Source: Listeria kieliensis
GTDB lineage: Bacteria; Bacillota; Bacilli; Lactobacillales; Listeriaceae
Assembly (NCBI RefSeq): GCF_003369925.1
Contig: NZ_LARY01000001.1
Location: 248,001 to 312,000 of the forward strand
Direction: 5' to 3'
Length of the DNA: 64,000 bases
Positions 15,150-24,800 of the stretch are shown piece by piece; position 1 is the first letter of the stretch, and the number at the start of each line of letters is the position of its first letter. The notes under the pieces are model-generated. The model did no database searches, was not told the DNA's origin, and worked only from the letters and a program-made list of their open reading frames with translations. A program made the translations under genes and the position numbers.

Positions 15150-15899
15150 TTATTGTGCGTAGTAACCCCCATCAACAGGTAGCTCGATCCCAGTAACGAA
15201 ATTGGCTTCGTCGCTTGCGAGATAAAGGACGCCGTAAGCAATATCAATTGACTTTCCAAGTCGTGGGAGAGGAGTAAGTGATTGGAACCAATCGTGTGTT
15301 TGTTCGTTTTCAAAGAGTTCTTTCGTCATTGGAGTTTCAATATATCCTGGGTGAACCGAGTTACAACGGATGTTTTTCTTTGAGAAGTCAACTGCAACGG
15401 CTTTCGTAAGTAAACGAACAGCACCTTTAGAAGCTGTATAAGCACTTGCTCCCGAGCCTCCTGTTAGTCCAGCGATTGACGAGATATTTACAATAGAACC
15501 GCCACCTGATTTTTCCATGTGTGGAATAACGTGGCGCATGCCAAGAAATGTCCCTTTTAAATTAACATCAATGACTTGATCCCACTTTTCAAGACTCGTT
15601 TCTACAATATTAAGATCAGTGCTAATTCCGGCGTTATTAACGAGAATATCAACCTTCCCAAATTTCTCGATAGCCAGATCCACTACTTTTTTCCAATCTT
15701 CATCTTTTGCAACATTGTGCACCATTACTTCAGATTTAGGACTGATAGCTTTGATTTCTTCCCCAGTTTTTTCAAGTAAATCTTTTTGCATATCTGTAGC
15801 TACAACGATGGCTCCTTCTTTTGCAAATAAAAGGGCTTCTTCTTTTCCTTGTCCGCCTGCTGCACCAGTAATAATCGCAACTTTGTCTTGTAATCTCAT
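15150..15899 (-). CDS. Short-chain dehydrogenase/reductase, FabG-like
   Basis: A 249-residue SDR. It has the cofactor motif TGAAGGQGKE (T-G-x3-G-x-G), NNAG, the catalytic Ser in VNISSIAG, and YTASKGA giving Tyr and Lys. The aspartate in VVATDMQ after the second strand suggests NAD(H) preference. CAT at 15897-15899 is chosen because GAAGGAGG lies 9 bases upstream; the longer frame has no ribosome site. The substrate (sugar alcohol, steroid-like or acyl) is undetermined. Confidence 0.9.
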   Translation of the reverse strand: MRLQDKVAIITGAAGGQGKEEALLFAKEGAIVVATDMQKDLLEKTGEEIKAISPKSEVMVHNVAKDEDWKKVVDLAIEKFGKVDILVNNAGISTDLNIVETSLEKWDQVIDVNLKGTFLGMRHVIPHMEKSGGGSIVNISSIAGLTGGSGASAYTASKGAVRLLTKAVAVDFSKKNIRCNSVHPGYIETPMTKELFENEQTHDWFQSLTPLPRLGKSIDIAYGVLYLASDEANFVTGIELPVDGGYYAQ

Positions 15900-15956
15900 C
15901 TTGAATTTCCTCCTTCTAAAATTCAGTGTAGCGCTTACATTTTTATTATAAACCAC

Positions 15957-15985
15957 AAAAAAGAGCAGTTCCATTAAACTGCTCA
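15957..15985 (-). terminator. Terminator after the dicarboxylate symporter gene
   Basis: GAGCAGTT (15963-15970) pairs with AACTGCTC (15977-15984). Read on the minus strand, the stem is followed by a T run. Confidence 0.75.
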
Positions 15986-16002
15986 AATTTGAGTAAACTT
16001 GA

Positions 16003-17244
16003 TTAAGTAGTCAACTTTTTCTTCAACCAATTTTTTCCTTCAACAAAGCGAGCGACGAGCATAGCACATACGGTATTTCCTGTTGAATTGAGTAAAGTAG
16101 CGGGTACATCAATAATTGTACTGATGATCATGATGGTAGCAACAAGCTCAGCAGGGAAGCCAAATACCGCACAAATTAAGAGTTCTCCTGTCATTCCTCC
16201 ACTTGGAATAGCACCCATGACAGCACCGACAAGGAAAGCAACGCCAAGCATGGTAAGAATGCTTCCAATACTAGACATATCTTTTCCAAATAACGTAAAC
16301 AAAAAGGCAATTTTGAGCATTCCACCGATAACGGAACCGTCTTTATGGGTATTGGCACCAAGCGGAATAACCGTTTCAGCAATGTCGTCTGGAACACCCA
16401 TTTTTTTAGTAGCAACGAGGTTCACAGGAATACAAGCAGCACTTGATGAAGTAGCGATGGCTGTGATGGCAGGTGTAAGCACATTTTTCCAGAAAGTGCG
16501 GATACCTGTTTTCCCACCTGCGATAAAAGCGTAAAGTGTATTTAAACCGAAGAAACTTACGACAGTTAGCGCAAGATAGAGCAGGAAGGCATTTAGATAG
16601 CCACTAATGATTTGTGGTCCAAGTTCACCAACTGTCACTGCAAAGTAACAGCCGAGTCCGATCGGAGCTGCGTACATAATCACTTGGACGATTTTTAAAA
16701 CGACTTCTGTTGCTGAATGAAGTAGATCGGCTACAGGGCGTCCTTTTTCGCCAGACATAGTGGTTGCAAGGCCGAACAAAATAGAAAAGATAATGAGTGG
16801 CAGTAAGTTTGATTTCGTAAATAAATCTAGGAAATCAGGAACCGTGAAGGTGTCAACAATCACTTGACCAATTCCTTTGCCGCTTTCAGCATCGACCTTT
16901 GGCAAATTTGCAAGCAGGGAAGAGGTATCGACATTATGTAAAGGATTAAATAGTTTAACGCCGATCAGCGCGACAATACCGGCAATCATTGCCGTTGAGA
17001 AAAATACGATAAAAATCGTACCAATAATTTTTCCAAGCCGCGCCATTTGACGCATATTTGCAATAGCAGAAGAAACACTCAAAAACACAAGTGGGACAAT
17101 GACGACAAACATTAAGTTTAGAAAAATGTCTCCGATTGGCTTTACAACTGTCGTTGCTTCACCGAAAATAGCACCAGCGATCCCTCCAAGAATGATCCCC
17201 GATAGTAGACAGATCGTAAAAGCATAATTTCGTAAAATTTTCAT
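16003..17244 (-). CDS. Dicarboxylate/amino acid:cation symporter (DAACS family)
   Basis: 413 residues with about eight membrane segments and the two re-entrant loop signatures of the glutamate-transporter fold. The serine-rich ATSSSAACIPVN is followed by PLGANTHKDGSVIGGM. This family couples uptake of glutamate, aspartate, C4-dicarboxylates or serine to Na+ or H+. The NTHKDG sequence replaces the more usual NMDGTA, so substrate preference may differ. Single gene with its own terminator. Confidence 0.9.
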   Translation of the reverse strand: MKILRNYAFTICLLSGIILGGIAGAIFGEATTVVKPIGDIFLNLMFVVIVPLVFLSVSSAIANMRQMARLGKIIGTIFIVFFSTAMIAGIVALIGVKLFNPLHNVDTSSLLANLPKVDAESGKGIGQVIVDTFTVPDFLDLFTKSNLLPLIIFSILFGLATTMSGEKGRPVADLLHSATEVVLKIVQVIMYAAPIGLGCYFAVTVGELGPQIISGYLNAFLLYLALTVVSFFGLNTLYAFIAGGKTGIRTFWKNVLTPAITAIATSSSAACIPVNLVATKKMGVPDDIAETVIPLGANTHKDGSVIGGMLKIAFLFTLFGKDMSSIGSILTMLGVAFLVGAVMGAIPSGGMTGELLICAVFGFPAELVATIMIISTIIDVPATLLNSTGNTVCAMLVARFVEGKNWLKKKLTT

Positions 17245-17321
17245 GTTAACCGTTCCTTTCTCAATTAAAAACCCCTCTTAAGAATATAGCAAAATTAAGC
17301 AAGAAAGAAAAGAAGAGAATA

Positions 17322-17357
17322 AAAAGCTTCCTAAACCAATTGGTCTAGGAAGCTTTT
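17322..17357 (-). terminator. Terminator after ltaS
   Basis: A near-perfect palindrome, AAAAGCTTCCTA / TAGGAAGCTTTT, around a short AT-rich loop. On the minus strand it lies directly after the ltaS stop. Confidence 0.85.
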
Positions 17358-17359
17358 CG

Positions 17360-19360
17360 TTATTTACTACTTTCGCTTGTCGCGCCGTTTGATGTTGACT
17401 TATCATCTGTTTTTTTCTTTTTTGTTTTCTTGTTGTAATTGTAATCGTTTGGATCCGTCTTTTTAAAGCCTTCGGGCGTATAGAATCGTAAGAGATCACC
17501 TTGTAGAACAGAATCCGAAAGTTGAAGTTCTTTTGATACCGTTTCTTTTGTTTCTTTCATTTCAGGTGTTTCTGTTTCAATGACTTCACCTGTTTTTTGG
17601 TTATAGTACTTACCACCAATTAAAGAGTAAGTTGGACTGATAAAGTCGCCATTTCTAAATGGTACAAGTTGTTTATGTTCCTTCGAAAGTAAGTCTGATC
17701 CCATTTGAAGATAGTTTTTCGTATCAATACCTAGCAAGCTAAGAACCGTTGGTAGAACATCAATTTCGCCACCATACTGTTCTTGAATACCGCCTTCAAC
17801 GCCTGGAACGTGAATCATTAGAGGAACACGTTGCGCTTGGGCATTTTCAAACGAATTATAATCTTTACCAAGAATTTTCGTCATTGCTGCAGCATGGTTA
17901 TCTGAAATTCCGTAGTGGTCACCATACATGATAATCACGGAATTGTCATACAAACCTTTTTGCTTCAAGAAATCAACGAAAGCTTTTACAGACTCATCTA
18001 AATAATGAGCGGTTTGGAAATACGTATCCACGGATGAATCCCCAGTATTTGCAGGTTCAATCGTTGCATCCTCATCACTAATTGGATAAGGGAAATGGTT
18101 CGTTAGTGTAATGAATTTCGCATAAAATGGTTGTTTCAGCGATTCGATATAAGGCTCAGATTCAGTAAAGAATGGTTTGTCTTTTAGCCCGTAGTTCGAA
18201 ACGTCATTGTCATTCATATCATAGTAGCTTGCATCAAAGAAGTTTTTATAACCAAAGTGTTTATAAACTTCGTCACGATTCCAGAAACTCTTATAGTTAC
18301 CATGGAAAACAGCTGAATCATAGCCCTGTTGTCCAAGAATGGCAGGTGCAGATTGGAAGGTATTCGAACCTTTCGTTGTAAAGGCGGATCCTTGTGGAAG
18401 CCCGTAAAGCGAATTCTCAAGCATCATTTCCGCATCCGCTGTTTTTCCTTGCCCAGTTTGATGGAAGAAATTTGTGAAGCTTAACGTATTTTTATCTTTA
18501 AAGAATGAATTGATAAACGGCGTGACTTCTTGTCCGTTTAATTTGTAGTTCACCAAAAATTGTTGGAAGCTTTCAAGATGGATGTAGATGACATTCTTCC
18601 CTTTAGCTTTTCCAAAATATTCCATATTAGGGGCTGCATATTTTGATTTTGTATAGTTTAAAACTTCATTTACGTCACTGCTGTCAGCAAGCGCCCGTTG
18701 TGTTTGCGATTCTGTGCTTTTTACAGCATCATAAATTTGATAGTTCGTCATACCGAGATATTTCACAATATAGTTACGGTCAAACGTTCTTGTTAAAAGT
18801 TCCGGACGATCAATTTCAGCCATCCCCAAATTGGCAAGGAACATAGCCACACCAAGTGTTAAAACCCCAACCACTTTTCTTGCACGAATTCTTGCCGTAC
18901 GATCTGGTTTAGCAAATTTAAAAATGAGCAAACCAATCAAGAACAAGATATCTACAAAGAATAAAACATCTGTCCAGTGCATGAGTGCGAGGACACTACC
19001 GCCCATATCGCCCATATTTTGCATTTGTTTTGGATTTAAATTCGGAAGTGTGATGAAATCCGAGAAGAACCGATAATAGACCATATTCGCATACAGTACA
19101 AAGGTAAGTAAAAAGTCAATGATAATAATCCAAATAAAGGAACGACGCCCTTTTGCAAATAAGGCAAGCCCCATGAAAAATACAGCGGTACTCAAGGGGT
19201 TAATAATAAGTAAAAATTGTTGCATTGCATTTTCTATACCGAGTTTAAACTGCGTTTCATAAGCAATTACTGATTTTAGCCAGAATAAAATGACGGCTAG
19301 AATAAAAAATCCATAATTCTTGCTGAGGAATGCTTGGATTTTTCCTTTTCCATCCTTCAT
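17360..19360 (-). CDS. ltaS: Lipoteichoic acid synthase
   Basis: 666 residues. Five N-terminal membrane helices (about residues 15-185) precede an extracellular sulfatase-fold domain. The catalytic threonine is T307 in GQGKTADAEMML. ALA (223-225) followed by Asp fits the signal-peptidase cut known for LtaS. Metal ligands are supplied by HLES, DGD-like YGDHYG and NHFPYP. It polymerises glycerol phosphate from phosphatidylglycerol onto the glycolipid anchor. It matches the lmo0927 position, where the L. monocytogenes synthase is encoded. The tail after residue 640 is low-complexity KTKKKK and Ser/Thr rich. Confidence 0.93.
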   Translation of the reverse strand: MKDGKGKIQAFLSKNYGFFILAVILFWLKSVIAYETQFKLGIENAMQQFLLIINPLSTAVFFMGLALFAKGRRSFIWIIIIDFLLTFVLYANMVYYRFFSDFITLPNLNPKQMQNMGDMGGSVLALMHWTDVLFFVDILFLIGLLIFKFAKPDRTARIRARKVVGVLTLGVAMFLANLGMAEIDRPELLTRTFDRNYIVKYLGMTNYQIYDAVKSTESQTQRALADSSDVNEVLNYTKSKYAAPNMEYFGKAKGKNVIYIHLESFQQFLVNYKLNGQEVTPFINSFFKDKNTLSFTNFFHQTGQGKTADAEMMLENSLYGLPQGSAFTTKGSNTFQSAPAILGQQGYDSAVFHGNYKSFWNRDEVYKHFGYKNFFDASYYDMNDNDVSNYGLKDKPFFTESEPYIESLKQPFYAKFITLTNHFPYPISDEDATIEPANTGDSSVDTYFQTAHYLDESVKAFVDFLKQKGLYDNSVIIMYGDHYGISDNHAAAMTKILGKDYNSFENAQAQRVPLMIHVPGVEGGIQEQYGGEIDVLPTVLSLLGIDTKNYLQMGSDLLSKEHKQLVPFRNGDFISPTYSLIGGKYYNQKTGEVIETETPEMKETKETVSKELQLSDSVLQGDLLRFYTPEGFKKTDPNDYNYNKKTKKKKTDDKSTSNGATSESSK

Positions 19361-19555
19361 GTTACACCTCTCCTACACTCTATTTAATAGTTATTGTTTT
19401 TTAATACGTCGTAAAAATTCATAAAATGTTAAAACTATACGTCTAACATTTTAACACAATTTTAACATAAGGGAAATGATAACACATGCGTCTCAAGTTG
19501 GAAAAAAGAAATCGTTTTTTGTATGATAAAAGAAAAAGATAAAGAGGTAGTCGAA

Positions 19556-20167
19556 ATGAAACAGTCAGCCACTTTTTTTGAAAACAAGAATACAATTGAA
19601 GTTGCACGCGATTTGCTGGGAACGATTCTTGTGCACGATACGGGAAAACATCTTTATAAAGGGATCATCGTAGAAACGGAAGCGTACTTAGGAGCTCTAG
19701 ATCAGGCTGCGCACAGCTATACAAATAGGCGAACGAAGCGGACGGAGATCATGTTTGGTAAATCGGGTGCGGTTTATATGTATCAGATGCATAGACAAGT
19801 GCTGCTTAATTTCATTACGATGGAAGAAGGGGTGCCAGAAGCCGTTTTAATTCGCGCGATCGAGCCACTCACGGAACTGCGAGCCATGCAAGAAAATCGC
19901 TCTGGAAAAGAAGGGCTTGAACTGACAAACGGCCCCGGGAAGCTCACTCAAGCGTTTGAACTGAAAATTTCGGACTACGGAAAAACGCTTTTTGACAGTA
20001 ATATCTGGCTAGAAACGGGGGAAACCCCTAAGCAAATTGATGCGTCTCCAAGGATTGGTGTTCCCGGTAAAGGACTAGCTACTCATTACCCACTGCGATT
20101 TACGGTTCATGGGAATCCCTATTTGTCTGGGAAAAAGCAAATTATTAGAAGCGATCATGGATTTTGA
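19556..20167 (+). CDS. 3-methyladenine DNA glycosylase (AAG/MPG family)
   Basis: 203 residues matching the alkyladenine glycosylase family. It has the catalytic-pocket stretch [11 protein letters not shown] with its general-base Glu, then [16 protein letters not shown] and the C-terminal DGF-type ending. It removes 3-alkylated purines and other damaged bases. ATG at 19556 has AAAGAGGT 7-8 bases upstream; the earlier ATG at 19523 has none. lmo0928 position. Confidence 0.93.
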   Translation: MKQSATFFENKNTIEVARDLLGTILVHDTGKHLYKGIIVETEAYLGALDQAAHSYTNRRTKRTEIMFGKSGAVYMYQMHRQVLLNFITMEEGVPEAVLIRAIEPLTELRAMQENRSGKEGLELTNGPGKLTQAFELKISDYGKTLFDSNIWLETGETPKQIDASPRIGVPGKGLATHYPLRFTVHGNPYLSGKKQIIRSDHGF

Positions 20168-20168
20168 T

Positions 20169-20197
20169 TTGAAGTTAGATAAGCTCTAAGCTATAAT
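20169..20197 (+). promoter_or_regulatory. SigA-type promoter of srtA
   Basis: TTGAAG (20169-20174), 17-base spacer, perfect TATAAT (20192-20197), 25 bases before the sortase ATG. Confidence 0.75.
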
Positions 20198-20221
20198 GAA
20201 AAAGCATTAAGGAGGAAAACT

Positions 20222-20893
20222 ATGAGTCGAACAAAGAAAATTATTGCCATTATTATTTTGATCATCGGATTGTTACTTATTTTTTCACCATTTATTAAGA
20301 CGGCTATCGTCAAATATATGAGTAGCCACGGGGATCTGACAAGTTATTCTGCATCGGATCTCGATAAAAATAATAAAAAGAAAGCTACTTTTGATTATGA
20401 TAGCGTTGAACTTCCATCCATGTCGAGTGTCCTTAAAGGCGCGACCAATTATGATAAAAATGCTGTCGTAGGTTCCATCGCAGTGCCTTCGGTTGATATT
20501 AATTTGATGATTTTAAAGGGAACCAATACGGCAAACTTAATCGCTGGAGCAACCACTATGCTTCCTGACCAAACAATGGGAAAAGGTAATTACCCACTTG
20601 CAGGGCATCACATGCGGAATCAATCTGTTTTATTCGGTCCACTTATGGACGTGAAAAAAGATGCTAAAATTTATACGACAGATTTGAAGAATGTTTATGA
20701 GTATAAGGTTTCTGAAACAAAAATTGTGAATGAAACGGAAGTTAGTGTCTTAGCAGATGCAGGAGATGATCGGATTACTTTAATTACCTGTGATAAGGCG
20801 ACGGAAACGAGTAAACGGCTTGTTGTGGTCGGGAAACTTGTGAAAACCGAGAAACTAACGAAAAAATTACAATCTAAATACTTTGCGAAATAA
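20222..20893 (+). CDS. srtA: Class A sortase
   Basis: 223 residues with an N-terminal signal-anchor helix (about 7-27). The catalytic domain has the active-site His in LAGHHMRNQ, Cys in ITLITCDKA and Arg in TSKRLVVVG. It cuts LPXTG between T and G and links surface proteins to peptidoglycan. Matches lmo0929. A possible client in this window is the LPKTG-containing protein at 51034. It has its own promoter and terminator. Confidence 0.95.
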   Translation: MSRTKKIIAIIILIIGLLLIFSPFIKTAIVKYMSSHGDLTSYSASDLDKNNKKKATFDYDSVELPSMSSVLKGATNYDKNAVVGSIAVPSVDINLMILKGTNTANLIAGATTMLPDQTMGKGNYPLAGHHMRNQSVLFGPLMDVKKDAKIYTTDLKNVYEYKVSETKIVNETEVSVLADAGDDRITLITCDKATETSKRLVVVGKLVKTEKLTKKLQSKYFAK

Positions 20894-20898
20894 GCGTC

Positions 20899-20932
20899 AA
20901 ACCTTTCTGGAGTGATCCAGAAAGGTTTTTTG
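20899..20932 (+). terminator. Terminator after srtA
   Basis: AAACCTTTCTGG and CCAGAAAGGTTT form a perfect 12-bp stem with a 6-base loop, followed by T's. Confidence 0.9.
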
Positions 20933-21009
20933 TTTGGCGAAACGTTGTGTTTTGGCTTAGAGGCAAATTTGTTGTATGATAAGAAGGTGAAGAGAGGGTG
21001 ACAAATTAA

Positions 21010-21741
21010 ATGAAATTAACGGTTTTTGGACATTGGGGTGGCTATCCGAAAGCAAACGATGGCACTTCCAGTTATTTACTTGAAGAAGACGGTTTTAAGC
21101 TCTTAGTTGACGTTGGGGCAAGCGCAGTTTCGATCATGCAAAACTACGTGGATCCAAATACAATTGATGCGGCGATTATTTCACATTACCATCCAGATCA
21201 TGTTGCTGATTTAGGAATTTTACAACATGTCCGGTTGTTATCGCCAAGTCAAGAAAAACCGCCTGTTCTTCCCGTATATGGCCATAAAGAAGATGAGCGT
21301 GGTTTTTCTTATCTCGAAATGGAAGGCGTGACAAAAGCCCATGAATACCGTGAAGGCGATATCCTTACGCTTGGCCCGTTCACCATTTCATTTTTGAAAA
21401 CGATTCATCCCGTGCCTTGCTATGCGATGCGGATTGAAGCGAATGGAAAAGTATTTGTTTATACGGCTGACAGTGCTTATCAAGACAGCTTCATTCCATT
21501 TGCTAAACAAGCTGATTTACTCGTTACGGATACCAACTTTTTTAAAGAGATGGCAGGTAAATCCAAAGTGCACATGGCGAGCGTTGAAGTCGGAAAACTA
21601 GCACAACAAGCAAATGTCAAATCACTTCTTCTCAGTCACTTACCGCAAGTAGGAGATCTAGAAAAGTTGAAGCAAGAAGCAAGTGAAACTTATGCTGGAC
21701 CGATTGAACTTGCAACAAAAGGCTTTACAAAAAATATATAG
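21010..21741 (+). CDS. MBL-fold metallo-hydrolase (YhfI/RNase Z-like)
   Basis: A 243-residue metallo-beta-lactamase fold protein. It has the metal motif SHYHPDHVADLG, further ligands in TIHPVPCYAMR and YTADSAYQD, and SHLPQVG at the end. The overall pattern is the YhfI subgroup related to RNase Z. Substrate unknown. It sits 17 bases before lplA and shares the operon, as in Listeria lmo0930-lmo0931. Confidence 0.9.
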   Translation: MKLTVFGHWGGYPKANDGTSSYLLEEDGFKLLVDVGASAVSIMQNYVDPNTIDAAIISHYHPDHVADLGILQHVRLLSPSQEKPPVLPVYGHKEDERGFSYLEMEGVTKAHEYREGDILTLGPFTISFLKTIHPVPCYAMRIEANGKVFVYTADSAYQDSFIPFAKQADLLVTDTNFFKEMAGKSKVHMASVEVGKLAQQANVKSLLLSHLPQVGDLEKLKQEASETYAGPIELATKGFTKNI

Positions 21742-21758
21742 AAAAAGGGGAAAAGCAG

Positions 21759-22754
21759 ATGTATTTTGTCGACAATAACAACGAAAAAGATCCACGAATC
21801 AATTTAGCAGTAGAAGAATTTATTTTAACTGAGTTAAACCTTGATGAACCAGTTCTTTTGTTTTACATTAATAAGCCTTCAATCATCATTGGACGTAACC
21901 AAAATACAATAGAAGAAATTAATACAGATTACGTTGACAAAAACAACATTATCGTTGTGCGTCGCCTTTCTGGTGGTGGCGCAGTTTACCATGATGAAGG
22001 GAACTTGAATTTCAGCTTTATCACAAAAGATGATGGCGATTCCTTCCATAATTTTGCGAAATTCACGCAACCAATCGTGGAAGCGCTTCGTAAATTAGGG
22101 GTAAATGCCGAACTAAAAGGGCGGAATGATCTACTAATTGATGGTTATAAAGTTTCTGGGAACGCGCAGTTTGCAACAAAAGGTAAAATGTTCTCGCATG
22201 GGACGCTAATGTATGATTTAAACTTAGAACATGTCGCAGCTTCTCTTAAGCCACGTAAAGACAAGCTTGAATCAAAAGGAATTAAATCGGTTCGTAGCCG
22301 GGTAGCGAACATTGCTGACTTTATGGATAAAGAAATGACAACAGAAGAATTTCGTGATTTATTGTTGCTTTACATTTTTGATGTGAATGACGTGGCGGAT
22401 GTGAAGGAATACAAGCTTACAGATGCGGACTGGGAAAGAATTCATGAGATCTCGAAAGCTCGTTATGCGAACTGGGATTGGAATTACGGAAAATCACCTA
22501 AATTTGATTTAGAACGCACGAAGCGATTCCCAGTTGGTTCGATTGATATTCGTTTAAATGTGAATAAAGGACAAATTTCTGAGATTAAAATTTTCGGTGA
22601 TTTCTTTGGTGTAGCTGACGTGACTGAACTTGAACAAAAACTAACAGGTATCACATATAAAAAAGAAGATCTTGAAGAAGCGCTTTCTGATGTGGATATT
22701 CAAAGTTATTTTGGAAACATTACGAAAGAAGAATTTTTGGAACTTCTTTATTGA
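21759..22754 (+). CDS. lplA: Lipoate-protein ligase A
   Basis: 331 residues. The lipoate-binding region RRLSGGGAVYHDEGNLNF and KVSGNAQF are intact, and the C-terminal accessory domain is present from about residue 250. It activates lipoate with ATP and attaches it to E2 and GcvH proteins. It matches lmo0931 (LplA1), needed by L. monocytogenes to use host lipoyl peptides during intracellular growth. Last gene of the operon, followed by a terminator. Confidence 0.94.
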   Translation: MYFVDNNNEKDPRINLAVEEFILTELNLDEPVLLFYINKPSIIIGRNQNTIEEINTDYVDKNNIIVVRRLSGGGAVYHDEGNLNFSFITKDDGDSFHNFAKFTQPIVEALRKLGVNAELKGRNDLLIDGYKVSGNAQFATKGKMFSHGTLMYDLNLEHVAASLKPRKDKLESKGIKSVRSRVANIADFMDKEMTTEEFRDLLLLYIFDVNDVADVKEYKLTDADWERIHEISKARYANWDWNYGKSPKFDLERTKRFPVGSIDIRLNVNKGQISEIKIFGDFFGVADVTELEQKLTGITYKKEDLEEALSDVDIQSYFGNITKEEFLELLY

Positions 22755-22770
22755 ATAAAATCATTTTAAC

Positions 22771-22804
22771 GCAGCGAGGGCAAGTTCTTCTCGCTGCTTT
22801 TTTT
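22771..22804 (+). terminator. Terminator after lplA
   Basis: GCAGCGAG (22771-22778) pairs with CTCGCTGC (22790-22797), followed by seven T's. Confidence 0.88.
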
Positions 22805-23011
22805 GAAAGGGTTATAGGTCTTTTGTCTTATTTTTCATTGTCAACGATTGTAACTTGCAGGTAGTTCTAAGAGGGAGCGAGCCGATTCTATGGGACTATT
22901 TTCAATTTGCAATCCGTTTTCAGTATGTTAAGGTAAAAAACATATCACTTAGCAAAATTAGAAATTGGAACATTTTGAATTTTCGCTTATTAAAAAGGAG
23001 TGGCTTATTTC

Positions 23012-24493
23012 ATGGAATTTGGAGTATATTTTTCAGTTGGCGTCTATTTGCTATTAATGGTCGCAATTGGAATTTATGCGTATCGGAAAACGAACGATAT
23101 GTCTGACTATATGCTTGGGGGGCGTTCACTCGGACCAGCAGTAACGGCTCTTTCAGCAGGAGCTGCAGATATGAGTGGCTGGATGATTATGGGGCTTCCA
23201 GGCGCGATTTATAGCACAGGACTTGCAACAGCATGGCTTGCACTTGGACTTGTGTTAGGCTGTTACTTAAATTACATCATTGTAGCCCCGCGACTTCGCG
23301 TTTATACAGAAGTGGCAAAAGATTCACTCACCCTTCCAGACTTTTTTAAAAATCGCTTTCAAGATAAAAGCAATGTTCTACGTGTCACCTCAGGCCTCAT
23401 TTTGATTGTTTTTTCAACTCTTTATGTCACAAGCGGAATTGTCTCAGGTGGAAAGCTATTTGAATCCACCTTCGGATCACAGTATTTAACAGGTGTTTTG
23501 ATTACGATGGGAATTGTCGTCATCTATACCTTTATTGGCGGATTTCTTGCAGTCAGTTTAACAGATTTCGTACAAGGCGCATTGCTTTTACTCGCGCTTG
23601 TGATTGTACCTATTGTGACCCTAACACATATTGGAGAAGGAGAAGGCGTCAAAATTTATCATCAAATAGTAGGAACCAACCCAGATTTCTTTAATATCGT
23701 AACAGATGTTTCGATTCTGACCATTATTGGCTACTTAGCTTGGGGACTCGGTTACGCAGGACAGCCACATATCATCGTTCGCTTCATGGCGATCAAGAGT
23801 CATAAACAAATGAAATCGGCAAGAAGATACGGTGTTTCTTGGATGATTGTCAACATGCTAGGCTCAATGGGAGCCGGCCTGACGGGTCTGTTTTATTTTA
23901 AACAGCAAGGCATGACACTAGCTGATCCTGAAACTATTTTCTTAAAGCTTGCAGATATTTTATTTAATCCATACATAACTGGATTTATCTTAGCAGGTGC
24001 GCTTGCGGCTATTATGAGCACCATCTCATCACAGATTCTTGTTGCATCGAGCTCGCTTGTGAATGACTTGTTTCTTCTATTATTCAAGAAAAAAGCATCG
24101 AGTTCACAGAAAGTGCTATATAGTCGCTTAGCAGTTCTTCTTGTATCCCTCGCAGCGACAATCCTTGCTTTTATGCCTAATAAAACGATTTTAGAAATTG
24201 TTGGCTACGCTTGGGCAGGTTTTGGATCAGCATTTGGCCCAATGATTATTTTCAGTTTGTACTGGAAGCGAATGACAAAAGAAGGAGCCGTAGCTGGAAT
24301 GCTAACAGGCGGTCTCGTCGTCGTAATTTGGATTGCGACTGGACTATCGAATTGGCTGTATGAAATGGTACCAGGATTCTTATTATCTTGCCTTGCGATT
24401 ATCATTGTCAGCAAGTTAACCAAAGCGCCACAAAAAGGGGTATTACGTCAACATCAAGATCAAAATGAAATACTAGAAAGTTCTTCAAGATAA
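23012..24493 (+). CDS. putP: Sodium/proline symporter (SSS family)
   Basis: 493 residues with about 13 membrane helices. It has solute-sodium-symporter signatures: LGGRSLGPAVTALSAGAADM near the start and GYAGQPHIIVRFMAIK in the middle. This is the PutP/OpuE pattern, Na+-coupled L-proline uptake for nutrition or osmoprotection. ATG at 23012 follows AAGGAG by 11 bases; GTG at 23000 lies in that ribosome site and cannot be used with it. The 200 bases upstream hold no other gene I can support. Confidence 0.9.
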   Translation: MEFGVYFSVGVYLLLMVAIGIYAYRKTNDMSDYMLGGRSLGPAVTALSAGAADMSGWMIMGLPGAIYSTGLATAWLALGLVLGCYLNYIIVAPRLRVYTEVAKDSLTLPDFFKNRFQDKSNVLRVTSGLILIVFSTLYVTSGIVSGGKLFESTFGSQYLTGVLITMGIVVIYTFIGGFLAVSLTDFVQGALLLLALVIVPIVTLTHIGEGEGVKIYHQIVGTNPDFFNIVTDVSILTIIGYLAWGLGYAGQPHIIVRFMAIKSHKQMKSARRYGVSWMIVNMLGSMGAGLTGLFYFKQQGMTLADPETIFLKLADILFNPYITGFILAGALAAIMSTISSQILVASSSLVNDLFLLLFKKKASSSQKVLYSRLAVLLVSLAATILAFMPNKTILEIVGYAWAGFGSAFGPMIIFSLYWKRMTKEGAVAGMLTGGLVVVIWIATGLSNWLYEMVPGFLLSCLAIIIVSKLTKAPQKGVLRQHQDQNEILESSSR

Positions 24494-24635
24494 TAAATAG
24501 ATGGATGGCTTTAGCCATCCATCTAAAAATTTGAATAAAAATGAGAAGAAATTTATAAAAAAGTCTTGTCAAAATGAAAATTCGGTGATATGATATAAAA
24601 GTTGTTACGGACAACTCTTATAACCTAGTCATGAT

Positions 24636-24706
24636 GCGGGTGTAGTTTAGTGGTAAAACCACAGCCTTCCAAGCTGTTGTCGGGAGTTCGATTCTCCTCA
24701 CCCGCT
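24636..24706 (+). tRNA. tRNA-Gly (anticodon UCC)
   Basis: A 71-base cloverleaf: acceptor arms GCGGGTG and CACCCGC, D-arm TTTAGTGGTAAAAC, anticodon stem CACAG/CTGTT with loop reading CCTTCCAAG (anticodon TCC), T-loop TTCGATT, discriminator T. CCA is not encoded. It stands alone between putP and queG, with no integrase or duplicated 3' end nearby. Confidence 0.95.
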
Positions 24707-24800
24707 CTTTATAAAACTGTTACTAACGCAGTGTTTCGACCTTTTTAAGCGAAGCATTGCGTTTATTTATTTTCTAGGCAAGAAAGGTGGAGGAAGCGCA

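Noticed and set aside
24507..24735. tRNA-Gly as an integration site of a genomic island
   Set aside because: No integrase, no repeated tRNA 3' end, and the genes on both sides follow the conserved order or are ordinary.
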